DNA of 64,000 nt from Pontiellaceae bacterium B1224 (GCA_029432815.1 JAROBA010000024.1:1-64000), one strand, 5' to 3'; counted from the stretch's first letter, positions 35,427 through 45,395 are shown. Notes: generated by a model from the letters alone, not told the origin. Numbers and translations are program-made.

Positions 35427-37133
35427 TTAAAACAGTTGATAGAGTTGGGCGAGCGGGAGTTTGGTGGCGGGTTCGCAGGTGATGTGTTCACCGTTGACCG
35501 TGACCTTGTAGGTTTCCGGATCAATTTCAATGTCTGGAAGAAAGTCATTCAGCTTCATGTCTTTTTTGCCGATGGTCCGGCAGTTTTTCACGGCGGAAGC
35601 AGATTTGTTCAGGTCGTACTTCGCCACATTTTCGAGCGAGGCCTGCGATACAAAGACGAGCGAATTTTTGGCCGGGGCCGAACCGAAGTTTCCAAACATT
35701 GGACGCGAGAAAAACGGTTGCGGCGTCGGGATCGATGCATTCGGGTCGCCCATTTGCGCCTGCGCAATCACGCCGCCTTTCAGGACCAGCTCCGGTTTAC
35801 TGCCGAAAAAGTCGGGGCGCCATAGGACGAGGTCGGCCAGTTTACCGGGTTCAATGGAACCGATTTCGTGGCTCATACCGTGGGCGATGGCGGGATTGAT
35901 CGTATATTTTGCCACATAGCGTCGCGCGCGGAAATTATCGTTATCGTTGCCTTCGTCCTCCGGCAATGCGCCGCGCTGGTCTTTCATTTTGTGGGCCGTT
36001 TGCCAGGTGCGGGTAATGACTTCGCCGATGCGGCCCATCGCCTGAGAATCGGAAGCAATGATCGAAAGCGCACCCATATCGTGCAGAATATCTTCGGCGG
36101 CAATCGTTTCGCCGCGAATCCGACTTTCGGCAAAAGCGACGTCTTCGGGAATCCGTTTATCGAGATGGTGGCAGACCATCAGCATATCGAGATGTTCGTC
36201 GATCGTGTTGACGGTGTACGGGCGGGTTGGATTGGTGGAGGACGGCAGCACATTGGGCTCGCCGCAGAGTTTCATGATATCGGGTGCGTGGCCTCCGCCG
36301 GCGCCTTCGGTGTGGTAGGTGTGAATGGTGCGGCCTTTAAAGGAGGCGCAGGTATTTTCCACCATACCCGATTCATTCAGCGTGTCGGTGTGAATGGCAA
36401 TCTGGACATCGTATTGCTCCGCCACATCGAGACAGCAGTCAATGGCCGCCGGGGTGGAACCCCAGTCTTCGTGCAGTTTCAGGCCGGCGGCCCCGGCTTC
36501 AATCTGCTCGGTGAGGCCGATCGGACTGGAGCTGTTTCCTTTTCCAAGGAAGGCAAAGTTCATCGGATAGGCATCGGTGGCGCGGAGCATCATTTCAATA
36601 TGATTTGCGCCGGGCGTGCAGGTCGTGGCATTGGTACCGGTGGCCGGGCCGGTGCCGCCGCCGAGCATCGTGGTGAGGCCGGAGGCAATGGCCTCGTCGA
36701 TCTGCTGCGGGCAGATAAAGTGAATATGGGCGTCAAAACCGCCCGCCGTTAAAATCAGTTTTTCACCGGCAATCACTTCGGTGGTCGGGCCACAGATCAT
36801 GTTCTCATCCACGCCGTCCATCATATCTGGATTGCCGGCTTTTCCGATGGCGTGAATGCGGCCGTTTTTAATGCCGAGATCGGCTTTATAAATTCCGGTG
36901 TAATCGAGAATCAGCGCATTGGTGATCAGTAGATCGAGCGCATCGGCCTGGGAAACGCCAGTGCACTGGCCCATGCCGTCGCGCAGGACTTTGCCGCCAC
37001 CGAATTTACATTCGTCGCCATAGACAGTGAGATCTTTTTCGACTTCGATCAAAAGATTGGTGTCGCCGAGGCGGATTTTATCGCCGGTGGTCGGGCCGAA
37101 CATCGCGGCATAGTTTTTACGGCTGATGTTCAT
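35427..37133 (-). CDS. ureC: Urease alpha subunit
   Basis: Catalytic subunit of 568 residues, cytoplasmic, hydrolysing urea to ammonia and carbamate. Nickel ligands and catalytic residues are in place: [14 protein letters not shown], the lysine carbamylated to bridge both nickels in [38 protein letters not shown] and the catalytic flap [22 protein letters not shown]. Sequence identity along the whole length is high by eye. The start overlaps the ureAB stop by 4 bases. Confidence 0.98.
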   Translation of the reverse strand: MNISRKNYAAMFGPTTGDKIRLGDTNLLIEVEKDLTVYGDECKFGGGKVLRDGMGQCTGVSQADALDLLITNALILDYTGIYKADLGIKNGRIHAIGKAGNPDMMDGVDENMICGPTTEVIAGEKLILTAGGFDAHIHFICPQQIDEAIASGLTTMLGGGTGPATGTNATTCTPGANHIEMMLRATDAYPMNFAFLGKGNSSSPIGLTEQIEAGAAGLKLHEDWGSTPAAIDCCLDVAEQYDVQIAIHTDTLNESGMVENTCASFKGRTIHTYHTEGAGGGHAPDIMKLCGEPNVLPSSTNPTRPYTVNTIDEHLDMLMVCHHLDKRIPEDVAFAESRIRGETIAAEDILHDMGALSIIASDSQAMGRIGEVITRTWQTAHKMKDQRGALPEDEGNDNDNFRARRYVAKYTINPAIAHGMSHEIGSIEPGKLADLVLWRPDFFGSKPELVLKGGVIAQAQMGDPNASIPTPQPFFSRPMFGNFGSAPAKNSLVFVSQASLENVAKYDLNKSASAVKNCRTIGKKDMKLNDFLPDIEIDPETYKVTVNGEHITCEPATKLPLAQLYQLF

Positions 37134-37885
37134 TGGCCTTCCTCCTGATGATTAAAGCTTTGTTCTATGGCTTGTTGCAGCGCGGCTTCGGGCGAATCGG
37201 TCGTTTGAATGAGGGCGTTGCCGCCTTTGACCGTTCCCGTACCGCCGATTTTGACGAGCTCGACTTGTTTGGATTCACCGGGTTCAAAACGAATGGCGGT
37301 GCCGGCGGCAATATTGAGCCGCATGTTGAAGGCTTTGGCGCGATCGAACAGCAGGGCCGGATTGGTTTCGAAAAAGGGATAGTGCGAGCCGACCTGTACC
37401 GGGCGGTCGCCGTGGTTGAGCACAATGAGGGAGATGGTTTCGCGACCGGCGTTTAGCTCGAGCTCGCCTTCCAGACATTGGAACTCGCCGGGTTTATCGG
37501 AGCTTTCGTTATCAACCGGAATGGTGCCGCATTGCCGAACGAGGCCGGAGCCGTAGAGCACCAGTTTGGGTTCGCCTTGTTGGCGGCTAATCGGTTGATG
37601 CACCGTGATCAGTTTGGTGCCGTCGGGAAAAGTTCCTTCCACCTGCACTTCCGGGAGCATACCGGAAACGCCGGGCATGACATCGTCGAAGCCGAGCAGC
37701 TGTTTGCCGCGGTCCATCAACTGAGCAACCGAGCAGCCTTCGCGGATGAATTCGAGCAGCTGCGCGGAAAGCAGCGCAACGGTTTCGACATAGTTAAGTT
37801 TCAGACCCCGTGCATAGCGTTTCTGTGCCAGAAAGCCGGCATTATGCAGCATCAGTTTTTCAATTTCGCGGGGTCCTAAATGCAT
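37130..37885 (-). CDS. ureAB: Urease gamma-beta fusion subunit
   Basis: Protein of 251 residues. Residues 1-100 are the gamma domain ([64 protein letters not shown]) and residues 115-225 the beta domain ([64 protein letters not shown]). Fusion of the two small subunits is known in several bacteria, notably Helicobacter. Good GGAGG ribosome site. First urease gene after the beta-barrel gene. Confidence 0.96.
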   Translation of the reverse strand: MHLGPREIEKLMLHNAGFLAQKRYARGLKLNYVETVALLSAQLLEFIREGCSVAQLMDRGKQLLGFDDVMPGVSGMLPEVQVEGTFPDGTKLITVHQPISRQQGEPKLVLYGSGLVRQCGTIPVDNESSDKPGEFQCLEGELELNAGRETISLIVLNHGDRPVQVGSHYPFFETNPALLFDRAKAFNMRLNIAAGTAIRFEPGESKQVELVKIGGTGTVKGGNALIQTTDSPEAALQQAIEQSFNHQEEGQ

Positions 37886-37954
37886 CCTACATCCTCCGTT
37901 TATGCCAAAATAAGCTCCGAGGAGAACCCGGAGGCCTCCACGGAAGTTTTCGAT

Positions 37955-38770
37955 TTAGAAGGTATAACCGACAGAAACATTTCCGACAACATTGTCCTGC
38001 GGCGAAGGTGCATCAGCAGCATCCCACGCGGCATAACTCTGGCCGAGTACGCCGTCGTCATTATCCAGTCTCCAGTAAGCGAGACCGGCATTGAGGCTGA
38101 CATCTTCGGTAATTCCGTAAGATGCAGTCAGTCCGGCACCATAGCTCATCAAACCGGAATAATCGTTGCCATCCGCACTGAAGTAGGCTTTACCGTAGTT
38201 TTCATCGGCCCAGGTGATTTTCGCCCAGGCACCGATGCTCGCACCACAGTCAAAATCGTACCCTTCGCTGATTCCAAAATCGCCGTGAAACCCGTAGTTT
38301 CCGCCGTCGACATCATACAGCGCGATGGCCGCCGGATTGAGGAAAACATTCAGTTTTGCCTTCACATAGACGTCCGTTGTGTACTGTCCGCCGATTTTCG
38401 GGAAGGCATAAAAGATCGAACCGGCAGAAAGGTCCACCCAACTCACCCCCGTGTAGGTGTAGTCAGCAAAGACATCCCATTCGGTGATTTCTCCGGTGGC
38501 CGATTGCGGATTATCGGGCCCCTTGGTGGAATCCATATTGATGCCGGCCCAATACATGAAACTCATGTGGTGAACACCGCTCGAGTCATCAATTCCAAGT
38601 GAAGCAGAAGGCATCAGCATCGGTCCATCGACCCAGGTGATCCCGTTACCGCCCACGAATGCGCTGGCAAAGTTCACATCCACCGACGGCGTTACTGTGG
38701 CTTCGAATGCAGTTGCGCTCAACGCGCTCATTCCAATTACGGCGGAAGCCGCCAACACTGATTTTTTCAT
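37955..38770 (-). CDS. Outer-membrane beta-barrel protein in the urea locus
   Basis: Protein of 271 residues with signal peptide ending SATAF-EA and then alternating amphipathic strands rich in Tyr, Gly, Asp and aromatic residues, ending in NVSVGYTF with the C-terminal Phe typical of outer-membrane barrels. Roughly 10-12 strands. No close family name is certain. It lies between urtE and ureAB on the same strand with a strong AGGAG site, so it may be an outer-membrane pore serving urea entry (inference). Confidence 0.7.
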   Translation of the reverse strand: MKKSVLAASAVIGMSALSATAFEATVTPSVDVNFASAFVGGNGITWVDGPMLMPSASLGIDDSSGVHHMSFMYWAGINMDSTKGPDNPQSATGEITEWDVFADYTYTGVSWVDLSAGSIFYAFPKIGGQYTTDVYVKAKLNVFLNPAAIALYDVDGGNYGFHGDFGISEGYDFDCGASIGAWAKITWADENYGKAYFSADGNDYSGLMSYGAGLTASYGITEDVSLNAGLAYWRLDNDDGVLGQSYAAWDAADAPSPQDNVVGNVSVGYTF

Positions 38771-38799
38771 GGTTCTATCTCCTTGGTTATTACTGGTTA

Positions 38800-39486
38800 T
38801 TAAACATGCAGGTATTCTTCAATAAGCTCTTCGCTAAGCTGATCGATGACATCGCTCGCGACCACCCGGCCGCGGTTCATCAATACAAAGCGGTCTGAAA
38901 ACTCTTTCACAAAATCGAGGTATTGCTCGACGATCAGAATCGTCATGCCCTGCTCTTTGCTGAGCATGCTGAGCACTTCACCGATGCGCTGAATAATATT
39001 CGGCTGAATGCCTTCGGTCGGTTCGTCGAGAATCAACAGGCTGGGTTTGGTGACCAGTGCGCGGGCAATGGCCAGCTGTTGCTGCTGTCCGCCGGAAAGA
39101 TCGCCGCCCATGCGGGCACGCATTTCATCGAGCACGGGAAAATATTCGAACACTTCCGGCGGAATTTCATCGGAGCGTGAAGCGAGTCCGGTGCGCAGAT
39201 TTTCTTCGACGGTGAGCCGGGGGAAAATCTGCCGCCCCTGCGGCACATAGGCCATCCCCTGCCTAACACGCCGATGGGGCGGCAGCGCCGATATCTCGAC
39301 TTCATCAAGCGTCACGCTGCCGAAGGAGAGTGAAAGCAGTCCCATAATATTGCGGACGAGCGTGGTTTTCCCCACGCCGTTGCGACCCATGATGCAAACC
39401 ATTTCCCCGGTTGGCACCTCCATTGTAACGTCGGTGAGCGCCTGAACGCCGCCGTAAGAAAAACTTAACTTTTCAACATTGAGCAT
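38800..39486 (-). CDS. urtE: Urea ABC transporter ATPase UrtE
   Basis: LivF-like ATPase of 228 residues: Walker A MGRNGVGKTTLVRNI (about 35-45), signature LSGGQQQQLAIARAL, Walker B LLILDEPTEGIQPNI, and H-loop replaced by the family's usual VEQYLDF. It energises urea import with UrtD. Followed closely by the barrel gene and preceded by urtD with a 5-base gap. Confidence 0.95.
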   Translation of the reverse strand: MLNVEKLSFSYGGVQALTDVTMEVPTGEMVCIMGRNGVGKTTLVRNIMGLLSLSFGSVTLDEVEISALPPHRRVRQGMAYVPQGRQIFPRLTVEENLRTGLASRSDEIPPEVFEYFPVLDEMRARMGGDLSGGQQQQLAIARALVTKPSLLILDEPTEGIQPNIIQRIGEVLSMLSKEQGMTILIVEQYLDFVKEFSDRFVLMNRGRVVASDVIDQLSEELIEEYLHV

Positions 39487-39491
39487 CTTTT

Positions 39492-40286
39492 TTACCGTCC
39501 CAAATAGGCTTCAATCACGTCGGGGTTTACCTTCACTTCATCGAGCGGCCCTTCGGCCATTGACTTGCCTTCGCACAACACGGTGACGCGCGAATCGAGC
39601 TGGCGAACAAAATCCATGTCGTGTTCGATCACAATCAGCGTGTGGTCTTTTTTGAGTTCGAGCAGCAGTTCCCCGGTGAGTTCTGTTTCAGAGTCGGTGA
39701 GTCCGGCGGCCGGTTCATCGACCAGTAACAAACGGGGTTGCGACAGAATCAGCGAGCTGATGGCGAGCCACTGGCGTTGGCCGTGGCTGAGATAGCGCGC
39801 TTCGGTGTCGGCATCATCGAGCAGGCGAACCCGTTCGAGCAGCGTCATAATCTTATCGCGCTCCACTTTGGTTTCGCGGGCAGTCAGTGCCGACCACACC
39901 CCTTTCGGGCCGGGCAGCGAAAGTTCCATATTCTGATAAACGCTCAGGCTGTCATAGACCGTCGGCGTCTGGAATTTACGGCCGATGCCGGAGCGTACAA
40001 TTTCGGCTTCGGATTTTTTTGTGATCTCTTCGCCGTTATAATGAACCGTTCCCGTAGTTGGACGGGTTTTGCCGGTGATGACATCGCACATCGTTGATTT
40101 ACCGGCGCCGTTCGGGCCGATGATGACGCGCAGCTCGTTGTGAAAAATGCCGAAGTAGTCGATGTCGAGCGCTTTGAATCCGTCAAAAACAGCGGTAACG
40201 CCGGTGAGGAACAGCAGATATTTTTTATCCCACAGCGAGTTCTGCGCCGGGTTTTCGCTAGGATAGTCGGGGGTGATCCAATCCAT
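39492..40286 (-). CDS. urtD: Urea ABC transporter ATPase UrtD
   Basis: LivG-like ATPase of 264 residues: Walker A IGPNGAGKSTMCDVITGK, signature in LSHGQRQWLAISSL, Walker B LLLVDEPAAGLTDSE, H-loop VIEHDMDFV. The N-terminal 40 residues extend before the first strand, as in other UrtD proteins. Its start touches the urtC stop. Confidence 0.95.
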   Translation of the reverse strand: MDWITPDYPSENPAQNSLWDKKYLLFLTGVTAVFDGFKALDIDYFGIFHNELRVIIGPNGAGKSTMCDVITGKTRPTTGTVHYNGEEITKKSEAEIVRSGIGRKFQTPTVYDSLSVYQNMELSLPGPKGVWSALTARETKVERDKIMTLLERVRLLDDADTEARYLSHGQRQWLAISSLILSQPRLLLVDEPAAGLTDSETELTGELLLELKKDHTLIVIEHDMDFVRQLDSRVTVLCEGKSMAEGPLDEVKVNPDVIEAYLGR

Positions 40287-41437
40287 TAGTCGAGCTCCGT
40301 TACTTTTCCAACCATTTTACGCCATACCCCCATCACGCCATTGGGCAGCGCGAGGACGACGACGATAAACAGCAGGCCGAGCACGATCGGCCAATATTCG
40401 GGTTTCCAATCGAAGGAACCGATGCTCCACTGAGAGGTCAATACGCTGTACAAAAGGTTAATCAACAATGCGCCGACCACTGCACCGCACAGGGTTCCGC
40501 GTCCGCCAACAGCCACCCAGATGACCATCAAAATCGACCAGCGCGCTTCCATATACGACGGCGTCATAATGTTGGCCTGCGGGGTATAAAGCATACCGGC
40601 CAAACCCGCGAGCATGCCGGCAAAAGCAAAGATGGCCGTTTTATAGGCAAACGGTTCATAGCCCGCAAAGCGCAGTGCCGTTTCGGAATCGCGCACGGCC
40701 AGCAGCACCCGGCCGAACCGCGAGCGGGTAATGGCCAGACAAAGCACGTAGGACCCAACCAGACAAAGCAGCGTCACCACGTAGAGCGCAATTTTCACAT
40801 TCGGATCGCTGAGTTCGTAGCCGGCGATGGTTTTAAAATGCGTCAGTCCATTGGTGCCGCAAAGCTTCATCTCGTTCTTACTGAAGAACATCATGGCTGC
40901 AACCGTGAGTGCCTGCGTGAGGATGGAAAAGTATACCCCCTTCACTCGACTCTTAAATCCGAGGAACCCGATGAGTCCTGCAAAGAGGCCGGGCAATAGC
41001 ATCCCGAGAACCAGCGTCAGATTGAACGATTTAAAAACTGCCCAGAACCAGGGAAGCACTTCCATACCGCGGGTTTCGCCGACCTTGTAGGGATAGACCA
41101 CATACAGCGCTTCGGGAATCCCGTTGTGCAGTGTGCCCTGCTGCGCCAGATGAATCCCCATCGCATAGCCGCCGATGGCAAAAAACAGGGCCTGGCAGAG
41201 GCTCAATATTCCGGTGTAGCCCCAGATCAGATCCAGCCCGAGGGCCACGATGGCCAACGCCATATAGCGCCCGGCCATGTTGACCGTTTCCACGGAGATG
41301 ACTCCGGCCGTTGCGAGCATCGGCAGCAAACATGCCAGTGCCAGAATCGCGCCTAAAAACCCTTTGTTCAACTGCTTCGCCGATGATCCGGCAAGTGAAC
41401 CCAAATAATATCCTGAACCGGTCTGTACATTAGTCAT
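40286..41437 (-). CDS. urtC: Urea ABC transporter permease UrtC
   Basis: LivM-like permease of about 383 residues with nine or ten membrane helices and the permease signature region LAVRDSETALRFAGYEPFAYKTAIFAFAG, where the E-x3-R-x-x-G loop contacts the ATPase. ATG at 41437 (MTNVQTGSGYYLG) is preferred; it overlaps the urtB stop by 8 bases and has GGGGAG upstream inside urtB. Confidence 0.93.
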   Translation of the reverse strand: MTNVQTGSGYYLGSLAGSSAKQLNKGFLGAILALACLLPMLATAGVISVETVNMAGRYMALAIVALGLDLIWGYTGILSLCQALFFAIGGYAMGIHLAQQGTLHNGIPEALYVVYPYKVGETRGMEVLPWFWAVFKSFNLTLVLGMLLPGLFAGLIGFLGFKSRVKGVYFSILTQALTVAAMMFFSKNEMKLCGTNGLTHFKTIAGYELSDPNVKIALYVVTLLCLVGSYVLCLAITRSRFGRVLLAVRDSETALRFAGYEPFAYKTAIFAFAGMLAGLAGMLYTPQANIMTPSYMEARWSILMVIWVAVGGRGTLCGAVVGALLINLLYSVLTSQWSIGSFDWKPEYWPIVLGLLFIVVVLALPNGVMGVWRKMVGKVTELD

Positions 41438-43052
41438 CGGCCAGTCTCCCCTTTGCGGCGAACAAACCGGACGGTTTGTACTGAATGAAGGCAATTACGA
41501 CAATGAGCACAATAATCTTGGCCCAAACCGCCCCGAACAGGGTGCCTTCAAGAAATTTATTTAATAGCCCCAATCCCATACCACTGCAGACGACACCGGC
41601 CAGATTTCCGACCCCGCCGGTTACCACCACGAGGAAGGAATCGACGATGTAGTTCTGCCCCATATCCGGTGTAATTCCGCCGATAGTGGTTAAGGCATAC
41701 CCCGCCACACCGGCCAGTCCGGAACCGAGCATGAAGGTGAAGCTGTCGGTCATACGCGTGTTGATGCCCATCGATGCGGCCATATCGCGGTTCTGAATAA
41801 CGGCCCGCATTTTAAGGCCAAGCGTGGTGTAGCGCATTAGCGCCACCACCCCGCCGACACACACCGCGCAGAGGATGAAAATGAAAATACGGTTAAAGGA
41901 GAGACTCATGCCTTCGGCGATTTCGACGCCGCCCTGCAGCCAGGTCGGCGTATTGCACGAACGGTTGTCGCCAAAAATCAGGCGGGTGGTCTGAATTAAA
42001 ATGAGACCCACACCATAGGTTGCGAGCAGCGATTCGAGCGGACGCTTGTAGAGCCGCCGAACGACCGTCCATTCAATCAAACCGCCGAACATCGCGGAAA
42101 CCAGAAAGGCCATGGGCAGTGCGACGATGAAGAAGATGTTATTGGGCGATTCAGGCGTATGTTTAAAGAGCTCCTGCATGCAATAGGTGGTGTAGGCCCC
42201 GATCATCATCATTTCGCCGTGGGCCATATTAATGATGCCCATCATGCCGAAGGTGACGGCGAGCCCGAGGGCCATGAGCACCAGAATGGAGCCGGAGGAG
42301 ATGCCGGAGTTTAAAATATTGAAGGTCGAAATCTGCCGCTCTTTCGTGGTGATTCGTTTCAGGGCTTTCCGCACGGCGGGGTCGTCGGGCCTATCGAGGT
42401 TTTCCAGAAAGGAGCGCGAACGGACACTGCGTACTTTACCGAGCACTTCAATGGCGGTGGCCTGCTCGGCCGGTGTGCCGAAACGAAGCAGCAGCAGGGC
42501 TGAACTTTCATCGGCCGCTTTACGGATACTTCGCTTGGGATCCGATTCCGAAAGGTTCCGAAGTTTGGAAATCAGAATTGGAGAATGGTCACCCAGCCCG
42601 GTTTTACGAACGGCTTCAAGCCGCTGTTCGTTGTCCGGTGCGCTGAGTTCCAAAAGGGTGATGGCTTCGAGTACACTCTTCCGCTCTTTGCGAGAAGGTT
42701 CGATGATTTCGATCTCCTCAATTGGAATCAGATATGCACTGCCATCAGCCTGTAAAAGGGGTTCTCGAGTGAATAAATCCGCAATCGGAACAAATTCATC
42801 AAGGTCATCGTTTGTAAAGATATCGAGCCCGAGCACCACGTTGTCTTCATACAAATAGAGACTGCCCATTCGGTAATCCGAAAGCACCGGAATCATGCGC
42901 TGGTCCCCGGAGTTGGCAATTTCCTGCAACGTGACGGACCGCACGTCCTTATCGGAACTTCCGAGTTTTTTCAGCTGCTCGATCACCGGATCGGCCTGGA
43001 CCGATAATGCGCTGGTGAGCAGCAATAGTTTTAAATAGTTGACCCAATTCAT
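41430..43052 (-). CDS. urtB: Urea ABC transporter permease UrtB
   Basis: Protein of about 540 residues: signal-like segment, a periplasmic HEAT-like N-terminal region (about 25-240), then a LivH-like permease with eight or so helices (SGSILVLMALGLAVTFGMMGIINMAHGEMMMIG). The long N-terminal region is the standard UrtB feature separating it from LivH. ATG at 43052 fits the AGAGG site with 6-base spacing better than ATG at 43058. Confidence 0.93.
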   Translation of the reverse strand: MNWVNYLKLLLLTSALSVQADPVIEQLKKLGSSDKDVRSVTLQEIANSGDQRMIPVLSDYRMGSLYLYEDNVVLGLDIFTNDDLDEFVPIADLFTREPLLQADGSAYLIPIEEIEIIEPSRKERKSVLEAITLLELSAPDNEQRLEAVRKTGLGDHSPILISKLRNLSESDPKRSIRKAADESSALLLLRFGTPAEQATAIEVLGKVRSVRSRSFLENLDRPDDPAVRKALKRITTKERQISTFNILNSGISSGSILVLMALGLAVTFGMMGIINMAHGEMMMIGAYTTYCMQELFKHTPESPNNIFFIVALPMAFLVSAMFGGLIEWTVVRRLYKRPLESLLATYGVGLILIQTTRLIFGDNRSCNTPTWLQGGVEIAEGMSLSFNRIFIFILCAVCVGGVVALMRYTTLGLKMRAVIQNRDMAASMGINTRMTDSFTFMLGSGLAGVAGYALTTIGGITPDMGQNYIVDSFLVVVTGGVGNLAGVVCSGMGLGLLNKFLEGTLFGAVWAKIIVLIVVIAFIQYKPSGLFAAKGRLADD

Positions 43053-43086
43053 GAGCATCCTCTAGTCGTGGGAAACGTGGTTTTGC

Positions 43087-43111
43087 CGGGGATCGCGGAA
43101 CGCCATCCCCG
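43087..43111. promoter_or_regulatory. Hairpin between urtA and urtB
   Basis: CGGGGAT (43087-43093) pairs with ATCCCCG (43105-43111) across an 11-base loop in the 81-base gap. No U-run follows on the minus strand. Such stems after a binding-protein gene usually protect its mRNA end and give it higher expression than the permeases (family knowledge, inferred here). Confidence 0.55.
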
Positions 43112-43133
43112 ACAGCAATGGGTTAGACGATGC

Positions 43134-44387
43134 TTATTTCTTCGGTCCGCCGGTCGGAGCCGGGAAGTTTCCATCGGTGTGCAGCAGCGTGCTGTATGAA
43201 TCGGGTTTCACCAGCCCTTCGCTTTCCCACACAATTTTGAACTGACCGTTTTTGAGGATTTCGCCGACCAGTACCGGTTTGTAGGTATGCTGATTGACGG
43301 CGTCGAATTTCTTTACACCGCCGGGCGAATCGAATTCCATTCCGTTCAGTTCTTCACGAACCACATCCACATCCACCGAACCGGCCGCATTGGCTGCCTG
43401 CGCCCAGGCTTTCACGCCGAAGTAGGCCGCTTCAATCGGGTCGTCCGTCACACGGTCTTTTCCGCCCGGAAGATTGTTGTCGGCGCAGTAGGTTTTAAAT
43501 GCTTTCACGAAGGCTTTGTTTTCAGGCGTTTTGATGCTCTGGAAATAGTTCCATGCCGCGAGGTGGCCGACGAGCGGCTGCACATCCATCGCACGCAGTT
43601 CGTCTTCCGCAACGGAGAACGCCATGATCGGGCACAATTCAGACGTCAGGCCCTGGTTCGCAAATTCTTTGTAGAACGGCACATTGCTGTCGCCATTAAT
43701 GGTGGACAAAACGCAGGCATCGCCGGCGGCACCGAACTTTTTAATGTTGGCCACGATCGTCTGGTAATCCTGGTGATGGAACGGCGTGTATTCTTCAATG
43801 ATATTTTCGTCCGGCACCCCGACGCTTTTCAGATAGGCCTTCAGCACTTTATTGGCGGTACGCGGGAAAACATAGTCCGTTCCGAGCAGGTAGAACTTGG
43901 TGCATTCCATTTCGTCCATCATATATTTAGCCGCAGGAATCAACTGCTGATTCGGAGTTGCTCCTGTGTAGAAAACGTTCAGCGATTGCTCTTCCCCTTC
44001 GTACTGCACCGGATAAAACAACAGCGCATTGTATTCTTCGAAAACCGGGAGACAGGATTTACGGCTGACCGACGTCCAGCAACCGAATGTGACGGCCACA
44101 TCTTCTTTGGTGATCAGCTCTTTGGCTTTTTCATTGAACAGCGGCCAGTCAGATGCGGGGTCGACCACCACCGCTTCGAGTTGTTTGCCGTTCACACCGC
44201 CCGCGGCATTTACTTCATCAACCGCCATTAAGACGACGTCTTTCAATGAGGTTTCAGAAATGGCCATCGTTCCGCTCAACGAGTGCAGCACACCCACTTT
44301 AATCGTCTCTTCGGCCTGAGCAGCAATGGACAGAGTACATAACGCAACCGTTGCTCCGGCTGTTTTTAGAAAGTTTTCCCGAATCAT
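43134..44387 (-). CDS. urtA: Urea ABC transporter substrate-binding protein UrtA
   Basis: Periplasmic binding protein of 417 residues. Signal peptide ends IAAQA-EE (about residue 25). Type I periplasmic fold with family strings IKVGVLHSLSGTMAISE, VFGCWTSVSRKSCLP-type (FGCWTSVSRKSCLPVFE) and LLFYPVQYEGEEQS, which distinguish UrtA from amino-acid binding LivJ. First gene of the transporter unit, with a 312-base upstream region holding regulatory sites. Confidence 0.96.
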   Translation of the reverse strand: MIRENFLKTAGATVALCTLSIAAQAEETIKVGVLHSLSGTMAISETSLKDVVLMAVDEVNAAGGVNGKQLEAVVVDPASDWPLFNEKAKELITKEDVAVTFGCWTSVSRKSCLPVFEEYNALLFYPVQYEGEEQSLNVFYTGATPNQQLIPAAKYMMDEMECTKFYLLGTDYVFPRTANKVLKAYLKSVGVPDENIIEEYTPFHHQDYQTIVANIKKFGAAGDACVLSTINGDSNVPFYKEFANQGLTSELCPIMAFSVAEDELRAMDVQPLVGHLAAWNYFQSIKTPENKAFVKAFKTYCADNNLPGGKDRVTDDPIEAAYFGVKAWAQAANAAGSVDVDVVREELNGMEFDSPGGVKKFDAVNQHTYKPVLVGEILKNGQFKIVWESEGLVKPDSYSTLLHTDGNFPAPTGGPKK

Positions 44388-44456
44388 GATTGTCTCCTTT
44401 AACTCCAGTTAACATTAACGAGCACAGCAACGGGCCGTGCGAATGAGGAGCCCGTT

Positions 44457-44472
44457 TGCACAGGGTGTGCCA
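44457..44472 (-). promoter_or_regulatory. Candidate sigma-54 promoter of urtA
   Basis: The minus strand reads TGGCACACCCTGTGCA. GG at -24 and GC at -12 have the obligatory spacing, and only two bases differ from TGGCACG-N4-TTGCW. A start site near 44446 would give a 5' leader of about 58 bases. Nitrogen control through sigma-54 suits a urea transporter. The same bases also form a dyad, GCACA-GGG-TGTGC, so an operator is an alternative reading. Confidence 0.5.
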
Positions 44473-44590
44473 AACGGAAGGTTCAGGAGCGGCTGAAAAG
44501 TGAAATATTAGTGTAACTATCGTTATTTAGGTGTTTTGAAAAACATTCAATAAATACGGGGATAAATATGCACGCTTCGTATGGAATTCA

Positions 44591-44606
44591 ATATTGTATA
44601 CAATAT
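44591..44606. promoter_or_regulatory. GTATAC palindrome, candidate operator of the adjacent GntR/FCD regulator
   Basis: ATATTGTATACAATAT is a perfect 16-bp palindrome. FadR/FCD-type GntR regulators often bind TTGTATACAA-like sites, and a gene of this class ends 94 bases away, so it is a likely target site controlling urtA. Confidence 0.6.
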
Positions 44607-44699
44607 ATTTCCATAAAGAACATTTCTGTATTTACAGATTAGCAATAGATATTTTTGTCAGTTTAGTAGGAAAGAGGGTACCGGCAGAAAAGGCTTACC

Positions 44700-45380
44700 C
44701 TACTGGAACGCCTGCACGAGGGCTTTTTTAAACGATTCCTGTACATTATTCCGGCCCATCAGGATATTTTTATGTAACTGTGTTCGAGCTTCAGTCGGCT
44801 TGCCTTGTTCAATTGATTCAAGAATGGCTAGATGGGCTTTGCAGGTGCGTTTTAAACGGGCAAAGGTGGTGATGTCTTTCACGCGCAGAAACCGGAGCTG
44901 GGCATTTACATCGTGCAATGCTTTTGAAAGGGCCGGGTTTTCCAGCATATTCACGAGTGTTTGATGAAAGTGCTCATCGGCATCGCTCCAGAAAACGGGG
45001 TCAATATCGCCCTCTTCCGAAAACAGCGCATGTTCCATCCATTCCAGTTTCAGGTCGGAAATCTTGACTGCGGCTTCGGGTTTGGCGGCAAATACATCGA
45101 TGGCATACAATTCAAGTGCCGTCCGCAGCTCGTACAAATGATTGATGTCCTCAACCGACAGTTTGCGAACGCTACAACCGATGTTTCTTTCTTTAATGAC
45201 CAGCCCGTTATCAATCAGCATGCTCAATGCTTCACGTACAGGAACGCGACTGACTGCAAACTCTTCGCACAGAGTCTTTTCGGTGAAACGCTGGCCGGGA
45301 ATATATTCCCAGTCCAGAATGCGTTTTTTCAGCACCCCGTAAATACTCTTCGCTGTGTGTTTCTGTGGTTGTTCGCTCAT
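44700..45380 (-). CDS. GntR-family regulator, FadR/FCD subfamily
   Basis: Protein of about 226 residues. N-terminal winged helix with KSIYGVLKKRILDWEYIPGQRFTEKTLCEEFAVSRVPVREALSML, the classic GntR helix-turn-helix with PVREAL; C-terminal all-helical FCD domain with metal-type residues in LYELRTALELYA, DEHFHQTLVN and CKAHLAILESI. ATG at 45380 (MSEQPQKH) is chosen over TTG at 45401, which lies in a palindrome copy. It is immediately upstream of the urea genes and probably controls them; whether it represses or activates is not visible. Confidence 0.9.
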   Translation of the reverse strand: MSEQPQKHTAKSIYGVLKKRILDWEYIPGQRFTEKTLCEEFAVSRVPVREALSMLIDNGLVIKERNIGCSVRKLSVEDINHLYELRTALELYAIDVFAAKPEAAVKISDLKLEWMEHALFSEEGDIDPVFWSDADEHFHQTLVNMLENPALSKALHDVNAQLRFLRVKDITTFARLKRTCKAHLAILESIEQGKPTEARTQLHKNILMGRNNVQESFKKALVQAFQ

Positions 45381-45395
45381 CGCTGCCCTATCTAT

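Larger units (their letters stand above)
44388..44699. other. Regulatory region upstream of urtA
   Basis: This 312-base gap contains no gene. It holds the sigma-54-like element at 44457-44472, the GTATAC palindrome at 44591-44606 and a long AT-rich stretch (44505-44660) that would suit bending or regulator binding. Confidence 0.7.
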
